A program made the translations under genes and the position numbers. Shown here in pieces: positions 1-6,785 of a stretch of DNA of 22,750 nucleotides; within the stretch, counting starts at the first letter, position 1, and each line of letters opens with the position of its first letter. The notes under the pieces were generated by a model, which worked only from the letters and a program-made list of their open reading frames with translations, was not told the DNA's origin and did not search any database. This DNA is from JANNMJ01 sp031397815 (GTDB lineage Bacteria > Bacteroidota > Bacteroidia > Cytophagales > Hymenobacteraceae), in NCBI GenBank assembly GCA_031397815.1, contig JANNMJ010000193.1, positions 1-22,750 of the forward strand, in the 5' to 3' direction.

Positions 1-53
1 CCCAGAGATGGCGTCAAAAGGACCTCAATAGACGAATCAACGCCATCTCTGGG
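1..53. repeat. 14-bp perfect inverted repeat at the window edge
   Basis: CCCAGAGATGGCGT (1-14) is repeated exactly as its reverse complement at 40-53, with a 25-nt spacer. No ORF of note lies inside or beside it. It may be a dispersed palindromic element or the end of something that continues to the left. It has no run of T and is not a convincing terminator. Confidence 0.6.
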
Positions 54-102
54 ACATGGGACAGAGCTGGCCACGCGCGCTAGGATTGCGCCGTTTGGGC
101 TG

Positions 103-148
103 GCGGGGCAAGAGCCCCGCAAATAGCCGACACGGGGCTGGAGCCCCG
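103..148. repeat. Two adjacent GC-rich hairpins
   Basis: GCGGGGC (103-109) pairs with GCCCCGC (114-120). CGGGGCT (133-139) pairs with AGCCCCG (142-148). Both share the core GGGGC/GCCCC with a very short loop, the form of small dispersed palindromes common in Bacteroidota intergenic DNA. No gene is seen in 1-443. Confidence 0.5.
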
Positions 149-194
149 CGTCAACTTCATTCCGATCAGCCGTCCCCAATAAAACATTTGTAAT

Positions 195-254
195 ACCCCG
201 AAGGGGTTTCATCCCAGAAGCCCGGGGTTGATTTCTTTGAAATCTACCCCGGGC
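195..254. repeat. Dispersed hairpin repeat of the CCCGGGGTTGATTTC type
   Basis: A small stem ACCCC/GGGGT (195-199 with 203-207) is followed by a longer one. In the longer stem 220-235 (GCCCGGGGTTGATTTC) pairs with 239-254 across a three-base loop, with a single mismatch. The pair of stems resembles REP-like palindromes found in many copies in several phyla. Copy number cannot be judged here. Confidence 0.55.
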
Positions 255-345
255 ACAGGACGTGGAGCTACCCAAAATGCACACGAACAAAAACCAATCG
301 CCAACGCCACTCACAACTCACCCTGCAAACCCAACCACCAGTGGT

Positions 346-425
346 TTGTCTTAAATTTTCAACCTGCTGAAAAATTTAAGACAACCTTGTCTTAAAAAAT
401 CGAGCACCTCGAAAATTTAAGACAA
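346..425. repeat. Four alternately inverted copies of TTGTCTTAAATTTT
   Basis: TTGTCTTAAATTTT at 346-359 is followed by its exact complement at 371-384. A diverged forward copy starts at 387, and another inverted copy (AAAATTTAAGACAA) lies at 412-425. The result is two back-to-back AT-rich hairpins. The second lies about 20 bases past the stop of the minus-strand DUF167 gene. On the minus strand it contains CGAG-GTG-CTCG followed by six T, so it could also act as a weak terminator. Confidence 0.6.
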
Positions 426-443
426 CTCAAAACCCGCCCCACC

Positions 444-710
444 TCAAACTCTCCCCAACCGCTCCTGAACGTCCGTCTCCGTCAACCCCGAAACCTCAAT
501 CTTCTTCAACGGCGCCGTATGCCCGCCCACAATCTCGACGGCTGATTTCGGCACCCGAAATACCTCTTTCGCCAGAAACGCCTCGATGGCCGCATTGGCC
601 TTGCCCTCGTTCGCGGGTGCCGCAATGCGAAGCAGGAGCGACCCATCAGCCGCCCGCACCAGCGCCGAGCGCGGCGCATTGGGCTTGACTTTCAAGTAAA
701 ACGTGGCCAT
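444..710 (-). CDS. DUF167 (YggU/UPF0235) family protein
   Basis: This 88-residue protein matches the compact DUF167 family in length and pattern. The N-terminal strand ends in a KVKPNA-like motif, the centre reads RIAAPANEGKANAAIEAFLAK (residues about 28-48), and the C-terminal half has IVGGHTAPLKKIEVSG. The APANEGKAN block is the family's most conserved segment. The family is widespread and small, and its biochemical role is not established. The ATG at 710 gives the expected N-terminus. The gene stands alone on the minus strand. The S46 peptidase gene lies upstream beyond a hairpin and a minisatellite, so co-transcription is unlikely but cannot be excluded. Confidence 0.9.
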   Translation of the reverse strand: MATFYLKVKPNAPRSALVRAADGSLLLRIAAPANEGKANAAIEAFLAKEVFRVPKSAVEIVGGHTAPLKKIEVSGLTETDVQERLGRV

Positions 711-749
711 TGCGAGATTCTGAAAAACGACTGTCAGGGTTAGAAAGGC

Positions 750-803
750 GAAGCTCCTGCCTCGCAGCCAACCCGTGTGCGGCGGCTACGAAACAGGAGC
801 TTC
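750..803. repeat. Imperfect 20-bp inverted repeat GAAGCTCCTG...
   Basis: GAAGCTCCTG (750-759) is perfectly complementary to CAGGAGCTTC (794-803). The arms continue inward with mismatches to AGCC (766-769) and GGCT (784-787), so about 17 of 20 positions per arm agree. The hairpin sits between the DUF167 start and the minisatellite. It is probably a dispersed palindrome, with no sign of coding. Confidence 0.5.
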
Positions 804-859
804 AAGTAGTGAGGTGTATCGACCTGTCAAATTGCCCGGACAGTGACGAGGTGTCAGAC

Positions 860-1111
860 GTAAATGGTCCGATGTCTCGCGTAAATGGTCCGATGTCTCG
901 CGTAAATGGTCCGATGTCTCGCGTAAATGGTCCGATGCCTCGTGTAAATGGTCCGATGTCTCGCGTAAATGGTCCGATGTCTCGCGTAAATGGTCCGATG
1001 CCTCGCGTAAATGGTCCGATGTCTCGCGTAAATGGTCCGATGTCTCGCGTAAGTCGTCCGATGTCTTCCGTAAGTCGTCCGATGCCTCGCGTAAATGGTC
1101 AGATGACGGCG
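860..1111. repeat. 21-bp minisatellite, 12 tandem units
   Basis: Twelve head-to-tail 21-bp units start at 860 and follow one another without spacers. Nine near-identical units begin gtaaatggtccgatg; they differ mainly at T/C in the gatgTctc/gatgCctc position. Two units (1049 and 1070) carry gtaagtcgtccg, and the last is degenerate. Because 21 is a multiple of three, several frames stay open through the array. The heptapeptides they would give have no flanking protein context. The array ends 20 bases past the S46 peptidase stop codon. Confidence 0.9.
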
Positions 1112-1130
1112 GGAAGGCTTGCGCAGTCCG

Positions 1131-3413
1131 CTAGGCTTTCTCTTTCTTCTGCTTCTCCTTCTTCGCTTTCTTCTCCTTTTTCGGCTTGTCACCGCTCATC
1201 TGACCAGCTTCGGCCATATTCGGGTGCGGCTCGCGGACGATTTTCATTTCCTGCACCAAGTGGCCCGAACCGCCTACTTTGTCGATGACGAAGAGGAGGT
1301 AGTGCATATCGAGGGCGATGTTGCGGCCCATCGCCGGGTCGAACATCACGTCGCTCATCGTGCCTTCCCAAACGCGGTCGAAATTGAGCCCCATCAGCTC
1401 GCCCCGACCGTTGATGACGGGGGAACCCGAGTTGCCGCCCGTGGTGTGGTTAGAGGCCGTGAACGCGACCGGCACGGTGCCATTGACGGCGTAATCGCCG
1501 TAATCCTTGCGTTTCCAGGCGTCGATGAGCTTGCGCGGGGCGGTGAATTCTTCGCTCGTGGTGTCTACTTTCGCCATCGCGCCGTCGATGGTCGTGAAGT
1601 ACTCGTAGGTCACGCCGTCGGCGGGTTCGTAGCCGCGCACGTTGCCGTAGGCCACGCGCAGGGTCGAGTTGGCGTCGGGGTAAAACTTGCGGTCCTGCTG
1701 CATCTGGCGGAGGCCGCGCACGTAGGTGCGGCTCAGCAGGGTGGTGCCGTCGGCGGCTTTCTGGTAGGGCGCGAGCGTGTTCGCCTTATAATGGCCCACC
1801 ACCGCCGACGTAAACTTGAACGCCGGGTCGTCGAGGAGGGCTTTGCTGTCGCCGGCGGCCACGCGGTCGAGAAGCTGGATGGCTTTTTCGAGGCTGACGA
1901 GGTTTGAAGTCAGGAATACGCGCTGCGCGAATGACGTGAAGTCATTATTCGTCCCGGCGGCATCTTTCACGGCAGGGGCGAGGGCGGCGGCGGGCACCGC
2001 CTTTGCCTGCATCCGGAGGAGGTCGCCGCAGATGAGCTGGTCGGTGGCGGCGTCGTAGTTCTTGTACCAGTTCGGCAGGCCGGCCTTGATTTTATCGACC
2101 TGCGTCTTGATGAGCGCCGGAATCGGGCTTTTCTGCTGCAACATATCCGCCAGCGGCTGGAACGTGTTGTTGGCGAGCGCGAACAGCTCGACCCCAAGAG
2201 TGCCTTCCGTCACGTAATCGCGCGCCAGCGTCAGGTTGCGCTGGTCGCGGTAGTTCTGCTCGATGCCCGTCAGCACGTTGCCGTACTCCAATTGGCGGGC
2301 GGGGTCGGCGGCAACCCACTGCTGAAACTTCGTTTCCTGCTCCTGCTTGCGGATGACGGCGTTCAGGCGCTTCAGACCGCGCATCTCGCCAATCCATTTC
2401 TTCCAGTAGTTCGCCAGCGAGGCGTGCTTGGCAGCGTAAGCAATCCGTAGCCGGTCCGACGACTGCATCGCCACGTTCCATCGCTTCAAGCGCGCATCGC
2501 GGAGCGCGACGCGGGCGGGGTCGGAAATCTCCTGTAACTCACGCACGCCCCAGCTAGTGAGGTATTCGGTCGTGCGACCGGGGAAGCCGAACACGAGCGT
2601 AAAGTCGCCCTCTTTCACCGGCGCCAACGAGATCGGCAGCGAGTGGCGCGGCTTCAACGGCACGTTGTTCGTGGAGTAAGGCGCGGGCTTGCCGTCGGGG
2701 GCCGAATAGACGCGAAAAAGCGAGAAATCGCCGGTATGGCGCGGCCACATCCAGTTATCGGTATCGCCGCCGAACTTACCGATGCCGGAAGGCGGCGCTC
2801 CCACAAGGCGCACATCCTGAAACGTTTCGGTGACGAACATATAGTACTCCTGCCCATAGAAAAACGGCCGGACGATGGCGCCATAATGCGTCCCCGCGAC
2901 GGTTTTGCCGATGAGCTTCTCAGTTGCGCGCTGCACATAATTCTCGCGGTCGGCCTCGGTGAGGTTCTTCGGCATCTCGCCGAGAATCTGCTGCGTCACG
3001 TCCTCCATCCGGATGATGAACATCGCCGTCAGGCCGGGGTTCGACAGCTCCTCGGCGCGGGTTTTCGCCCAGTAGCCGTTCGTCAGGTAATCTTTCTCAA
3101 CGGAAGAATGCTGCTGAATCTGGCTGAATCCGCAGTGGTGGTTCGTGAGCAAAAGCCCTTCGTTGGAGATGATTTCGCCCGTGCAACCGCCGCCGAACTG
3201 TACCACGGCATCCTTTAGGCTCGAATGGTTGACGGAATAGATGTCGTCGGCGGTCATTCGCATCCCGCGCAGCTTCATATCCGGCTCGTTGAGCTGCTTG
3301 AGGAGCAGCGGCAGCCACATGCCTTCGTCGGCGCGGGCGCTCAGGGTCATGACGGCGAGGAAAGCGGCGAGCAGGCCGCGCACGAAGCGGCCGGTGGGGG
3401 AGAGGTTGCGCAT
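1131..3413 (-). CDS. Family S46 dipeptidyl peptidase, DPP11-like
   Basis: This 760-residue exported serine peptidase removes dipeptides from the N-terminus of peptides, probably in the periplasm. The ATG at 3413 is chosen over one 39 bases upstream because it directly begins a signal peptide (RNLSPTGRFVRGLLAAFLAV, cleaved near SARA-DEG). The catalytic His lies in TNHHCG (about residues 91-95), the Asp in DTDNWMWPRHTGD (about 217-229) and the Ser in GGNSGSPVIN (Ser about 662). Length and motif order fit the S46 family. Eighteen residues after the serine is Arg in LNFDR; DPP11 enzymes, which cut after Asp/Glu, have Arg at this position, whereas DPP7 has Gly. The protein ends with an unusual Lys/Glu-rich tail of about 20 residues. 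The gene is single and diverges from the VOC gene. Confidence 0.95.
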   Translation of the reverse strand: MRNLSPTGRFVRGLLAAFLAVMTLSARADEGMWLPLLLKQLNEPDMKLRGMRMTADDIYSVNHSSLKDAVVQFGGGCTGEIISNEGLLLTNHHCGFSQIQQHSSVEKDYLTNGYWAKTRAEELSNPGLTAMFIIRMEDVTQQILGEMPKNLTEADRENYVQRATEKLIGKTVAGTHYGAIVRPFFYGQEYYMFVTETFQDVRLVGAPPSGIGKFGGDTDNWMWPRHTGDFSLFRVYSAPDGKPAPYSTNNVPLKPRHSLPISLAPVKEGDFTLVFGFPGRTTEYLTSWGVRELQEISDPARVALRDARLKRWNVAMQSSDRLRIAYAAKHASLANYWKKWIGEMRGLKRLNAVIRKQEQETKFQQWVAADPARQLEYGNVLTGIEQNYRDQRNLTLARDYVTEGTLGVELFALANNTFQPLADMLQQKSPIPALIKTQVDKIKAGLPNWYKNYDAATDQLICGDLLRMQAKAVPAAALAPAVKDAAGTNNDFTSFAQRVFLTSNLVSLEKAIQLLDRVAAGDSKALLDDPAFKFTSAVVGHYKANTLAPYQKAADGTTLLSRTYVRGLRQMQQDRKFYPDANSTLRVAYGNVRGYEPADGVTYEYFTTIDGAMAKVDTTSEEFTAPRKLIDAWKRKDYGDYAVNGTVPVAFTASNHTTGGNSGSPVINGRGELMGLNFDRVWEGTMSDVMFDPAMGRNIALDMHYLLFVIDKVGGSGHLVQEMKIVREPHPNMAEAGQMSGDKPKKEKKAKKEKQKKEKA

Positions 3414-3488
3414 AAGCGTCGGATCGGGGAGGAGGGGGGGATGGGAAAGCAAAGACGAGCGGCGGAAGCCGACGCTGCTTTTCGCGCC

Positions 3489-3523
3489 TAAAAATACGGC
3501 GCCCGGTGGGGGTGCGTACCTTG
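3489..3523. promoter_or_regulatory. Possible divergent promoters between S46 peptidase and VOC genes
   Basis: The 144-base gap holds two near matches to the Bacteroidota -7 element TAnnTTTG. On the minus strand TATTTTTA (3489-3496) lies about 75 bases before the peptidase start. On the plus strand TACCTTG (3517-3523) lies about 35 bases before the VOC start. Neither is perfect and no clear -33 TTTG was found. Confidence 0.3.
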
Positions 3524-3557
3524 TAAACGGTTATCAACCCCCTAAATCACCCCGAAA

Positions 3558-3983
3558 ATGAAGCGCGTAACCGGCATCGGCGGCATCTTCTTCAAGTCGA
3601 AGAACCCGCAACAGACCCAGGAATGGTATCAGCAGCACCTCGGCATCAAGTCGGAGGCGTGGGGCGCGACGCTAAAATGGCGTGATTTCGACGACCCCAC
3701 CCGCATCGGCACCACGGCGTGGTCGCCGATGAAGGCCGACACGCCCTACTTCGCGCCAAGCACCAGCGAGTTCATGGTGAACTACCGCGTCGACGACCTC
3801 GAAGCCCTCTTAATGGCCCTCAAAGCCGAAGGCGTCGAGCAGCTCGGCGAGATGCAAGCCTTCGATTACGGCAAATTCGCTTGGATTCTCGACCCCGACG
3901 GCAACAAAATCGAGCTGTGGGAGCCGATTGACGCGCCCGTTGAGGAAGGGGAGAAAGGGGCTGAGGCTGCGGGTCAGGTTTGA
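3558..3983 (+). CDS. VOC family (glyoxalase/bleomycin resistance-like) protein
   Basis: This 141-residue single-module VOC protein has two beta-alpha-beta-beta-beta halves. It opens with VTGIGGIFFKSKNPQQTQEWY, continues with KWRDFDD and a middle strand FMVNYRVDDLEALLMALKAEG, and closes with FAWILDPDGNKIELWEP, the family's most typical block, whose Glu is usually a metal ligand. Family members include glyoxalases, dioxygenases and drug-binding resistance proteins; the substrate cannot be told from sequence. The first strand lacks the His ligand common in glyoxalase I, so metal binding is uncertain. The acidic C-terminal tail (EEGEKGAE) is not part of the fold. The gene is monocistronic, with a palindromic element downstream. 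Confidence 0.9.
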   Translation: MKRVTGIGGIFFKSKNPQQTQEWYQQHLGIKSEAWGATLKWRDFDDPTRIGTTAWSPMKADTPYFAPSTSEFMVNYRVDDLEALLMALKAEGVEQLGEMQAFDYGKFAWILDPDGNKIELWEPIDAPVEEGEKGAEAAGQV

Positions 3984-4061
3984 GGAGCTTTCAGATAGTT
4001 AAGGGTGGGGAATGGGGGTTGCTTAGCCGCAGTAGCTCAGCCGCATCGCCGTAACCGCGTT

Positions 4062-4198
4062 CCCCACCCCGCCCCTTCGGGGCACCCCTCCCCCAAGGGG
4101 GCGGGGAGTTCGCACCAAGTGCGACAATAAGGGACGAATAGGAGTGAAAACTCCCCGCCCCGGAGGGGAGGGGTGGCCCGCAGGGCCGGGGTGGGGGG
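4062..4198. repeat. Long GC-rich inverted repeat element (about 48-bp arms)
   Basis: The left arm (about 4062-4109: cccc accccg cccc ttcgggg ... ggcggggagt) reappears inverted and slightly diverged in the right arm (about 4150-4198). Between the arms is a small perfect stem TCGCAC/GTGCGA. The whole forms a large cruciform or hairpin in the gap between two genes that converge on it (VOC plus, YkvA minus). This is the look of a paired REP or MITE-like element common in Bacteroidota. No gene is supported in this gap. Confidence 0.7.
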
Positions 4199-4258
4199 AC
4201 ACCCCAATCGGCCGCGCACCGCCATGCGAATCCAACCCCACGCAAACCCCAGCCGCCC

Positions 4259-4702
4259 TTACTTCACCAACGCATCCGGCTGCTCCCCAGCCTTCTCCCA
4301 CGCCTGAAACTTCGCAATCTCATCGCGGAAACGCCCGACGAACCACGCGATGAGCGCCAAATCATCCCCGAAACCAATAATCGGAATGAAATCAGGAATC
4401 AAGTCAATCGGCGAAACCACGTACAGCAGCACCGCCACCGCACTCACGATGGTCATCGGCGAAACGCCGCGGTAGTGCCCCGAAATCCACGCCCCGACCA
4501 AGCGAATCAGGGTCATCCCCAGCTCCACCACCTGATGGATGCCCGACTTCGGATTGTCGTGGTCTTTCAACGTATCGACGGCTTCCTTGAGCACCAGCGC
4601 CACCCGCGCCGGTTTCCCAACCACTTTCGCGGCACGCTTGAGGAAGTACGTGAAAATCGAGTTCTTGGCGATTCGAGCGCCTTTTTCCGTGAGCGTGGCC
4701 AT
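4259..4702 (-). CDS. YkvA family (DUF1232) membrane protein
   Basis: This 147-residue protein has the DUF1232 signature in its second half: a hydrophobic segment around residues 82-96 (MTIVSAVAVLLYVVSPIDL) followed by IPDFIPIIGFGDDLALIAW. The YVVSPIDLIPDFIP..GFGDDL block is diagnostic. The N-terminal half is basic and probably cytoplasmic, and one or two membrane segments are predicted by eye. Family function is unknown. It follows the PhoH gene on the same strand with a gap of about 90 bases, so they may share a transcript, but no functional link is evident. The ATG at 4702 fits family N-termini. Confidence 0.88.
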   Translation of the reverse strand: MATLTEKGARIAKNSIFTYFLKRAAKVVGKPARVALVLKEAVDTLKDHDNPKSGIHQVVELGMTLIRLVGAWISGHYRGVSPMTIVSAVAVLLYVVSPIDLIPDFIPIIGFGDDLALIAWFVGRFRDEIAKFQAWEKAGEQPDALVK

Positions 4703-4793
4703 TGGGGGGAGGGGTTTTAGAGTGGTGCAGGGAATTTGAAGGCGTTTCTACGGACGAATCCGACAACCGTTCGCCAAAAAGCTCCAGCCAGCT

Positions 4794-6146
4794 TTACAGC
4801 AGCTCATTCGCCAGATTCGCCAGCTCCGAGCGTTGGCCGGTCGTGAGCGTGACGTGCGCGGCGAGCGGATGGTGCTGCGCGCGGTCGATGAGGTAGGAGA
4901 GGCCGTTGGATTGGGAGTCGAGGTACGGGGTGTCGATCTGATAGATATCGCCCGTTAGGACAACCTTCGTATTGTCGCCGGCGCGGGCGATGATGGTTTT
5001 TACTTCGTGAGGCGTCAGGTTCTGGGCTTCGTCGATGATGAAGAAAATATCCGACAACGAGCGGCCCCGGATATACGCCAGCGGCGTAATCAACAGCTTT
5101 TCGTTTTGCACCAGCTCCTTGAGCCGCGCCTGTTCCTTCGAGTTTTCGGGAAACTGATTCTGAATCAGCCGCAGGTTATCCCAAAGCGGTTCGAGCCACG
5201 GGTTCATCTTGGCCTTGGCATCACCCGGCAGAAACCCGATATCCTTATTGCCGAGCGCCACCACCGGGCGGCTCAGGTAAATCTGCTTGAACTCCTTCCG
5301 CTGCTCCAGCGCCCCGGCGAGGGCGAGCAAGGTTTTGCCGGTACCAGCCACGCCCTGAATCGTGACGAGCCGCACGGCGGGGTTCATCAGCGCGTGCAGC
5401 GCGAACGTTTGCTCGGAGTTACGCGGCTTGATACCCGTCGCGGCGATTTTCTCCAGCCGTTCAAGCTGATTCGTTTCGCGCCGGTAAAACGCCAGCGCGT
5501 TGAGCTTGCCCTGCCGCAGCACGTAATAGTGGTTGCCGGAGGGTACTTTCCGCCCCAGAATCTTCGGCGCATCTACCACGCCCGCCGCCAGCAGCGTGCC
5601 GAGGGCGGCAGCGTTCACGTCTTCCAAGCGGTCGGAGCCGGGCGGGAGGCCCGCGGGGTTTTCCACCTTGCCGGTCTCATAGTCTTCGGCCGGAAGGTTC
5701 AGCGCCCGCGCCTTGATCCGCAGGTTGATATCCTTCGAGACCAGAATCACGCTATCGCGCGGGTTTTCGCGCTGGAGCTGAAGCGCGGCGTTGAGGATGT
5801 GGTGGTCGTTCTTGGTGGCGCCGAAGACGGAGTTGGCGTCCGGGAAGCCGGGCGGCGCGGGTTCGGGCAGCACCACTTTCAGGCGGCCTTTCCGCTTCTT
5901 GTCGTCGGGGTGGAGGGGGAGCCAATCGGTGAGCATCCGTCCGCCGGAAAGCGTGTCGAGGAAGCGGATGAACTGGCGCGCTTCGAACTGTAGCACGTCG
6001 TGCCCCTTCTTAAAGGTGTCCAATTCTTCCAGCACGGTGATCGGCAAAGCGACGTCGTTATCCTGAAAGTGCAAGACCGCCGAGTGATCGTGCAACAGAA
6101 CACTCGTGTCGAGGACAAAAATTTTACGGGATTTGCGCGGGGCCAT
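4794..6146 (-). CDS. PIN-domain PhoH family ATPase
   Basis: This 450-residue protein is of the PhoH2 (PIN-PhoH, YlaK-like) type. An N-terminal PIN nuclease domain (about 8-150) shows acidic residues in VLDTSVLLHD (Asp13), TKNDHHILNAAL (Asp114) and SKDINLRIKA (Asp139). The C-terminal PhoH ATPase domain (about 240-450) has Walker A GVAGTGKT (265-272), Walker B IFFIIDEAQN (367-376) and TKVVLTGD. Related PIN-PhoH proteins act as RNA helicases coupled to RNA cleavage; that role is known for the family, not shown here. The ATG at 6146 opens MAPRKSRKIFVLDTS, the expected start. The upstream region has no perfect promoter match. Confidence 0.95.
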   Translation of the reverse strand: MAPRKSRKIFVLDTSVLLHDHSAVLHFQDNDVALPITVLEELDTFKKGHDVLQFEARQFIRFLDTLSGGRMLTDWLPLHPDDKKRKGRLKVVLPEPAPPGFPDANSVFGATKNDHHILNAALQLQRENPRDSVILVSKDINLRIKARALNLPAEDYETGKVENPAGLPPGSDRLEDVNAAALGTLLAAGVVDAPKILGRKVPSGNHYYVLRQGKLNALAFYRRETNQLERLEKIAATGIKPRNSEQTFALHALMNPAVRLVTIQGVAGTGKTLLALAGALEQRKEFKQIYLSRPVVALGNKDIGFLPGDAKAKMNPWLEPLWDNLRLIQNQFPENSKEQARLKELVQNEKLLITPLAYIRGRSLSDIFFIIDEAQNLTPHEVKTIIARAGDNTKVVLTGDIYQIDTPYLDSQSNGLSYLIDRAQHHPLAAHVTLTTGQRSELANLANELL

Positions 6147-6312
6147 TCAGCACGGGAAATGGAGGTGAAGGAAGCGGCAGTGTATCTCAAAAAACCGTAT
6201 ATCAGTCAGATTTGCGGCATATTGACTCCGTCAGACTTCCGCCGCGAAGGTCGCAGACGGCCGCTGAACGCCCGCCAAATGCCCAGTACGGAAGGCGGAT
6301 CTGAAAAAAAAG

Positions 6313-6344
6313 TTTGGAACTTTCTTTTCGGCGCGTAACCTTTG
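6313..6344 (+). promoter_or_regulatory. Plus-strand Bacteroidota-type promoter
   Basis: TTTG at 6313-6316 is followed after 19 bases by TAACCTTTG (6336-6344). This is close to the -33 TTTG / -7 TAnnTTTG consensus, one base longer in the -7 box. A start near 6350 would fall at the base of the first hairpin at 6348, which suggests the hairpins are transcribed. Confidence 0.5.
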
Positions 6345-6347
6345 TAG

Positions 6348-6435
6348 CTGAGGGGTCGTAAAACCCCTCAGAGTAGTTAGAAAGACAGAAAAAGGGACAA
6401 AGCCCTCTCCGCTAGAACGGGGAGGGCTTTGTCCC
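6348..6435 (+). ncRNA. Candidate small structured RNA or structured leader (two hairpins)
   Basis: CTGAGGGGT (6348-6356) pairs perfectly with ACCCCTCAG (6363-6371). A second 18-bp stem runs from GGGACAAAGCCCTC (6394-6407) to GAGGGCTTTGTCCC (6422-6435), extended inward to a six-base loop. A promoter-like sequence lies just upstream. On the plus strand only GTTTATG follows, a weak T-run. On the minus strand the second stem is followed by TTTTTCTGTC, so it could equally be a minus-strand terminator. No family is recognised. Confidence 0.35.
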
Positions 6436-6492
6436 GTTTATGGGGTACCTTGCCCCCGATTTCACCTCACCTCTAAACCCCCCACTACGACG

Positions 6493-6609
6493 ATGGCCAA
6501 GGGAATGGGCACTCAGAAAGAAAAGAAGAAGGAGCCGGTCAAGTCAGCCAAAGAGAAAAAGGCTGAGAAGATCGAGAAGAAAGCTTCCAAGACGCGCAGC
6601 AGCGAATAG
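6493..6609 (+). CDS. Small lysine-rich protein (38 aa)
   Basis: ATG at 6493 opens a 38-codon ORF ending in TAG at 6607. The product begins MAKGMGTQKEKKKEPVK and is almost entirely Lys, Glu, Ala and Ser, with EKKAEKIEKKA in the middle. It is probably a basic, helical or disordered peptide that could bind nucleic acid or the ribosome; this is inference. Support for reality: it has its own strong terminator 27 bases downstream, a promoter-like TACCTTG about 40 bases upstream (6446-6452), and it stands alone between two minus-strand genes. Similar short Lys-rich ORFs starting MAKG occur in Bacteroidota. No function is recognised. Confidence 0.6.
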   Translation: MAKGMGTQKEKKKEPVKSAKEKKAEKIEKKASKTRSSE

Positions 6610-6635
6610 GCTTTCCGGCGTACCTCTCGTTTGTT

Positions 6636-6669
6636 AACCCCGCTCAAATCTTCGGATTGAGCGGGGTTT
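6636..6669 (+). terminator. Intrinsic terminator of the small lysine-rich ORF
   Basis: AACCCCGCTCAA (6636-6647) pairs perfectly with TTGAGCGGGGTT (6657-6668) around a nine-base loop and is followed by TTTCCTGTTT. It lies 27 bases after the stop codon of the 38-codon ORF. Confidence 0.8.
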
Positions 6670-6714
6670 CCTGTTTAAAGACCGGATGCGATGGTGGCTC
6701 AGGTCGGCTGGTTC

Positions 6715-6755
6715 TGAAAAGCAAAAGCCGCCCTGATGCGAATCAGAGCGGCTTT
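6715..6755 (-). terminator. Minus-strand intrinsic terminator after the SGNH-like lipoprotein
   Basis: AAAGCCGC (6724-6731) pairs with GCGGCTTT (6748-6755), with a further CTGAT/ATCAG stem inside and a GCGA loop. Read on the minus strand it ends GGCTTTTGCTTTTC, about 30 bases past the lipoprotein stop at 6786. Confidence 0.75.
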
Positions 6756-6785
6756 GGCGGTAAGCGGTGCGGGTTGGCGGTTCCG

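Noticed and set aside
860..1111. CRISPR array
   Set aside because: Units are head to tail with no variable spacers and no cas genes are in the window.
710..1288. Plus-strand 192-codon ORF and minus-strand 112-codon ORF across the minisatellite, giving heptapeptide repeats
   Set aside because: The frames stay open only because the unit is 21 bp; there is no signal, domain or flanking coding sequence, and the ends run into the peptidase gene on the other strand.
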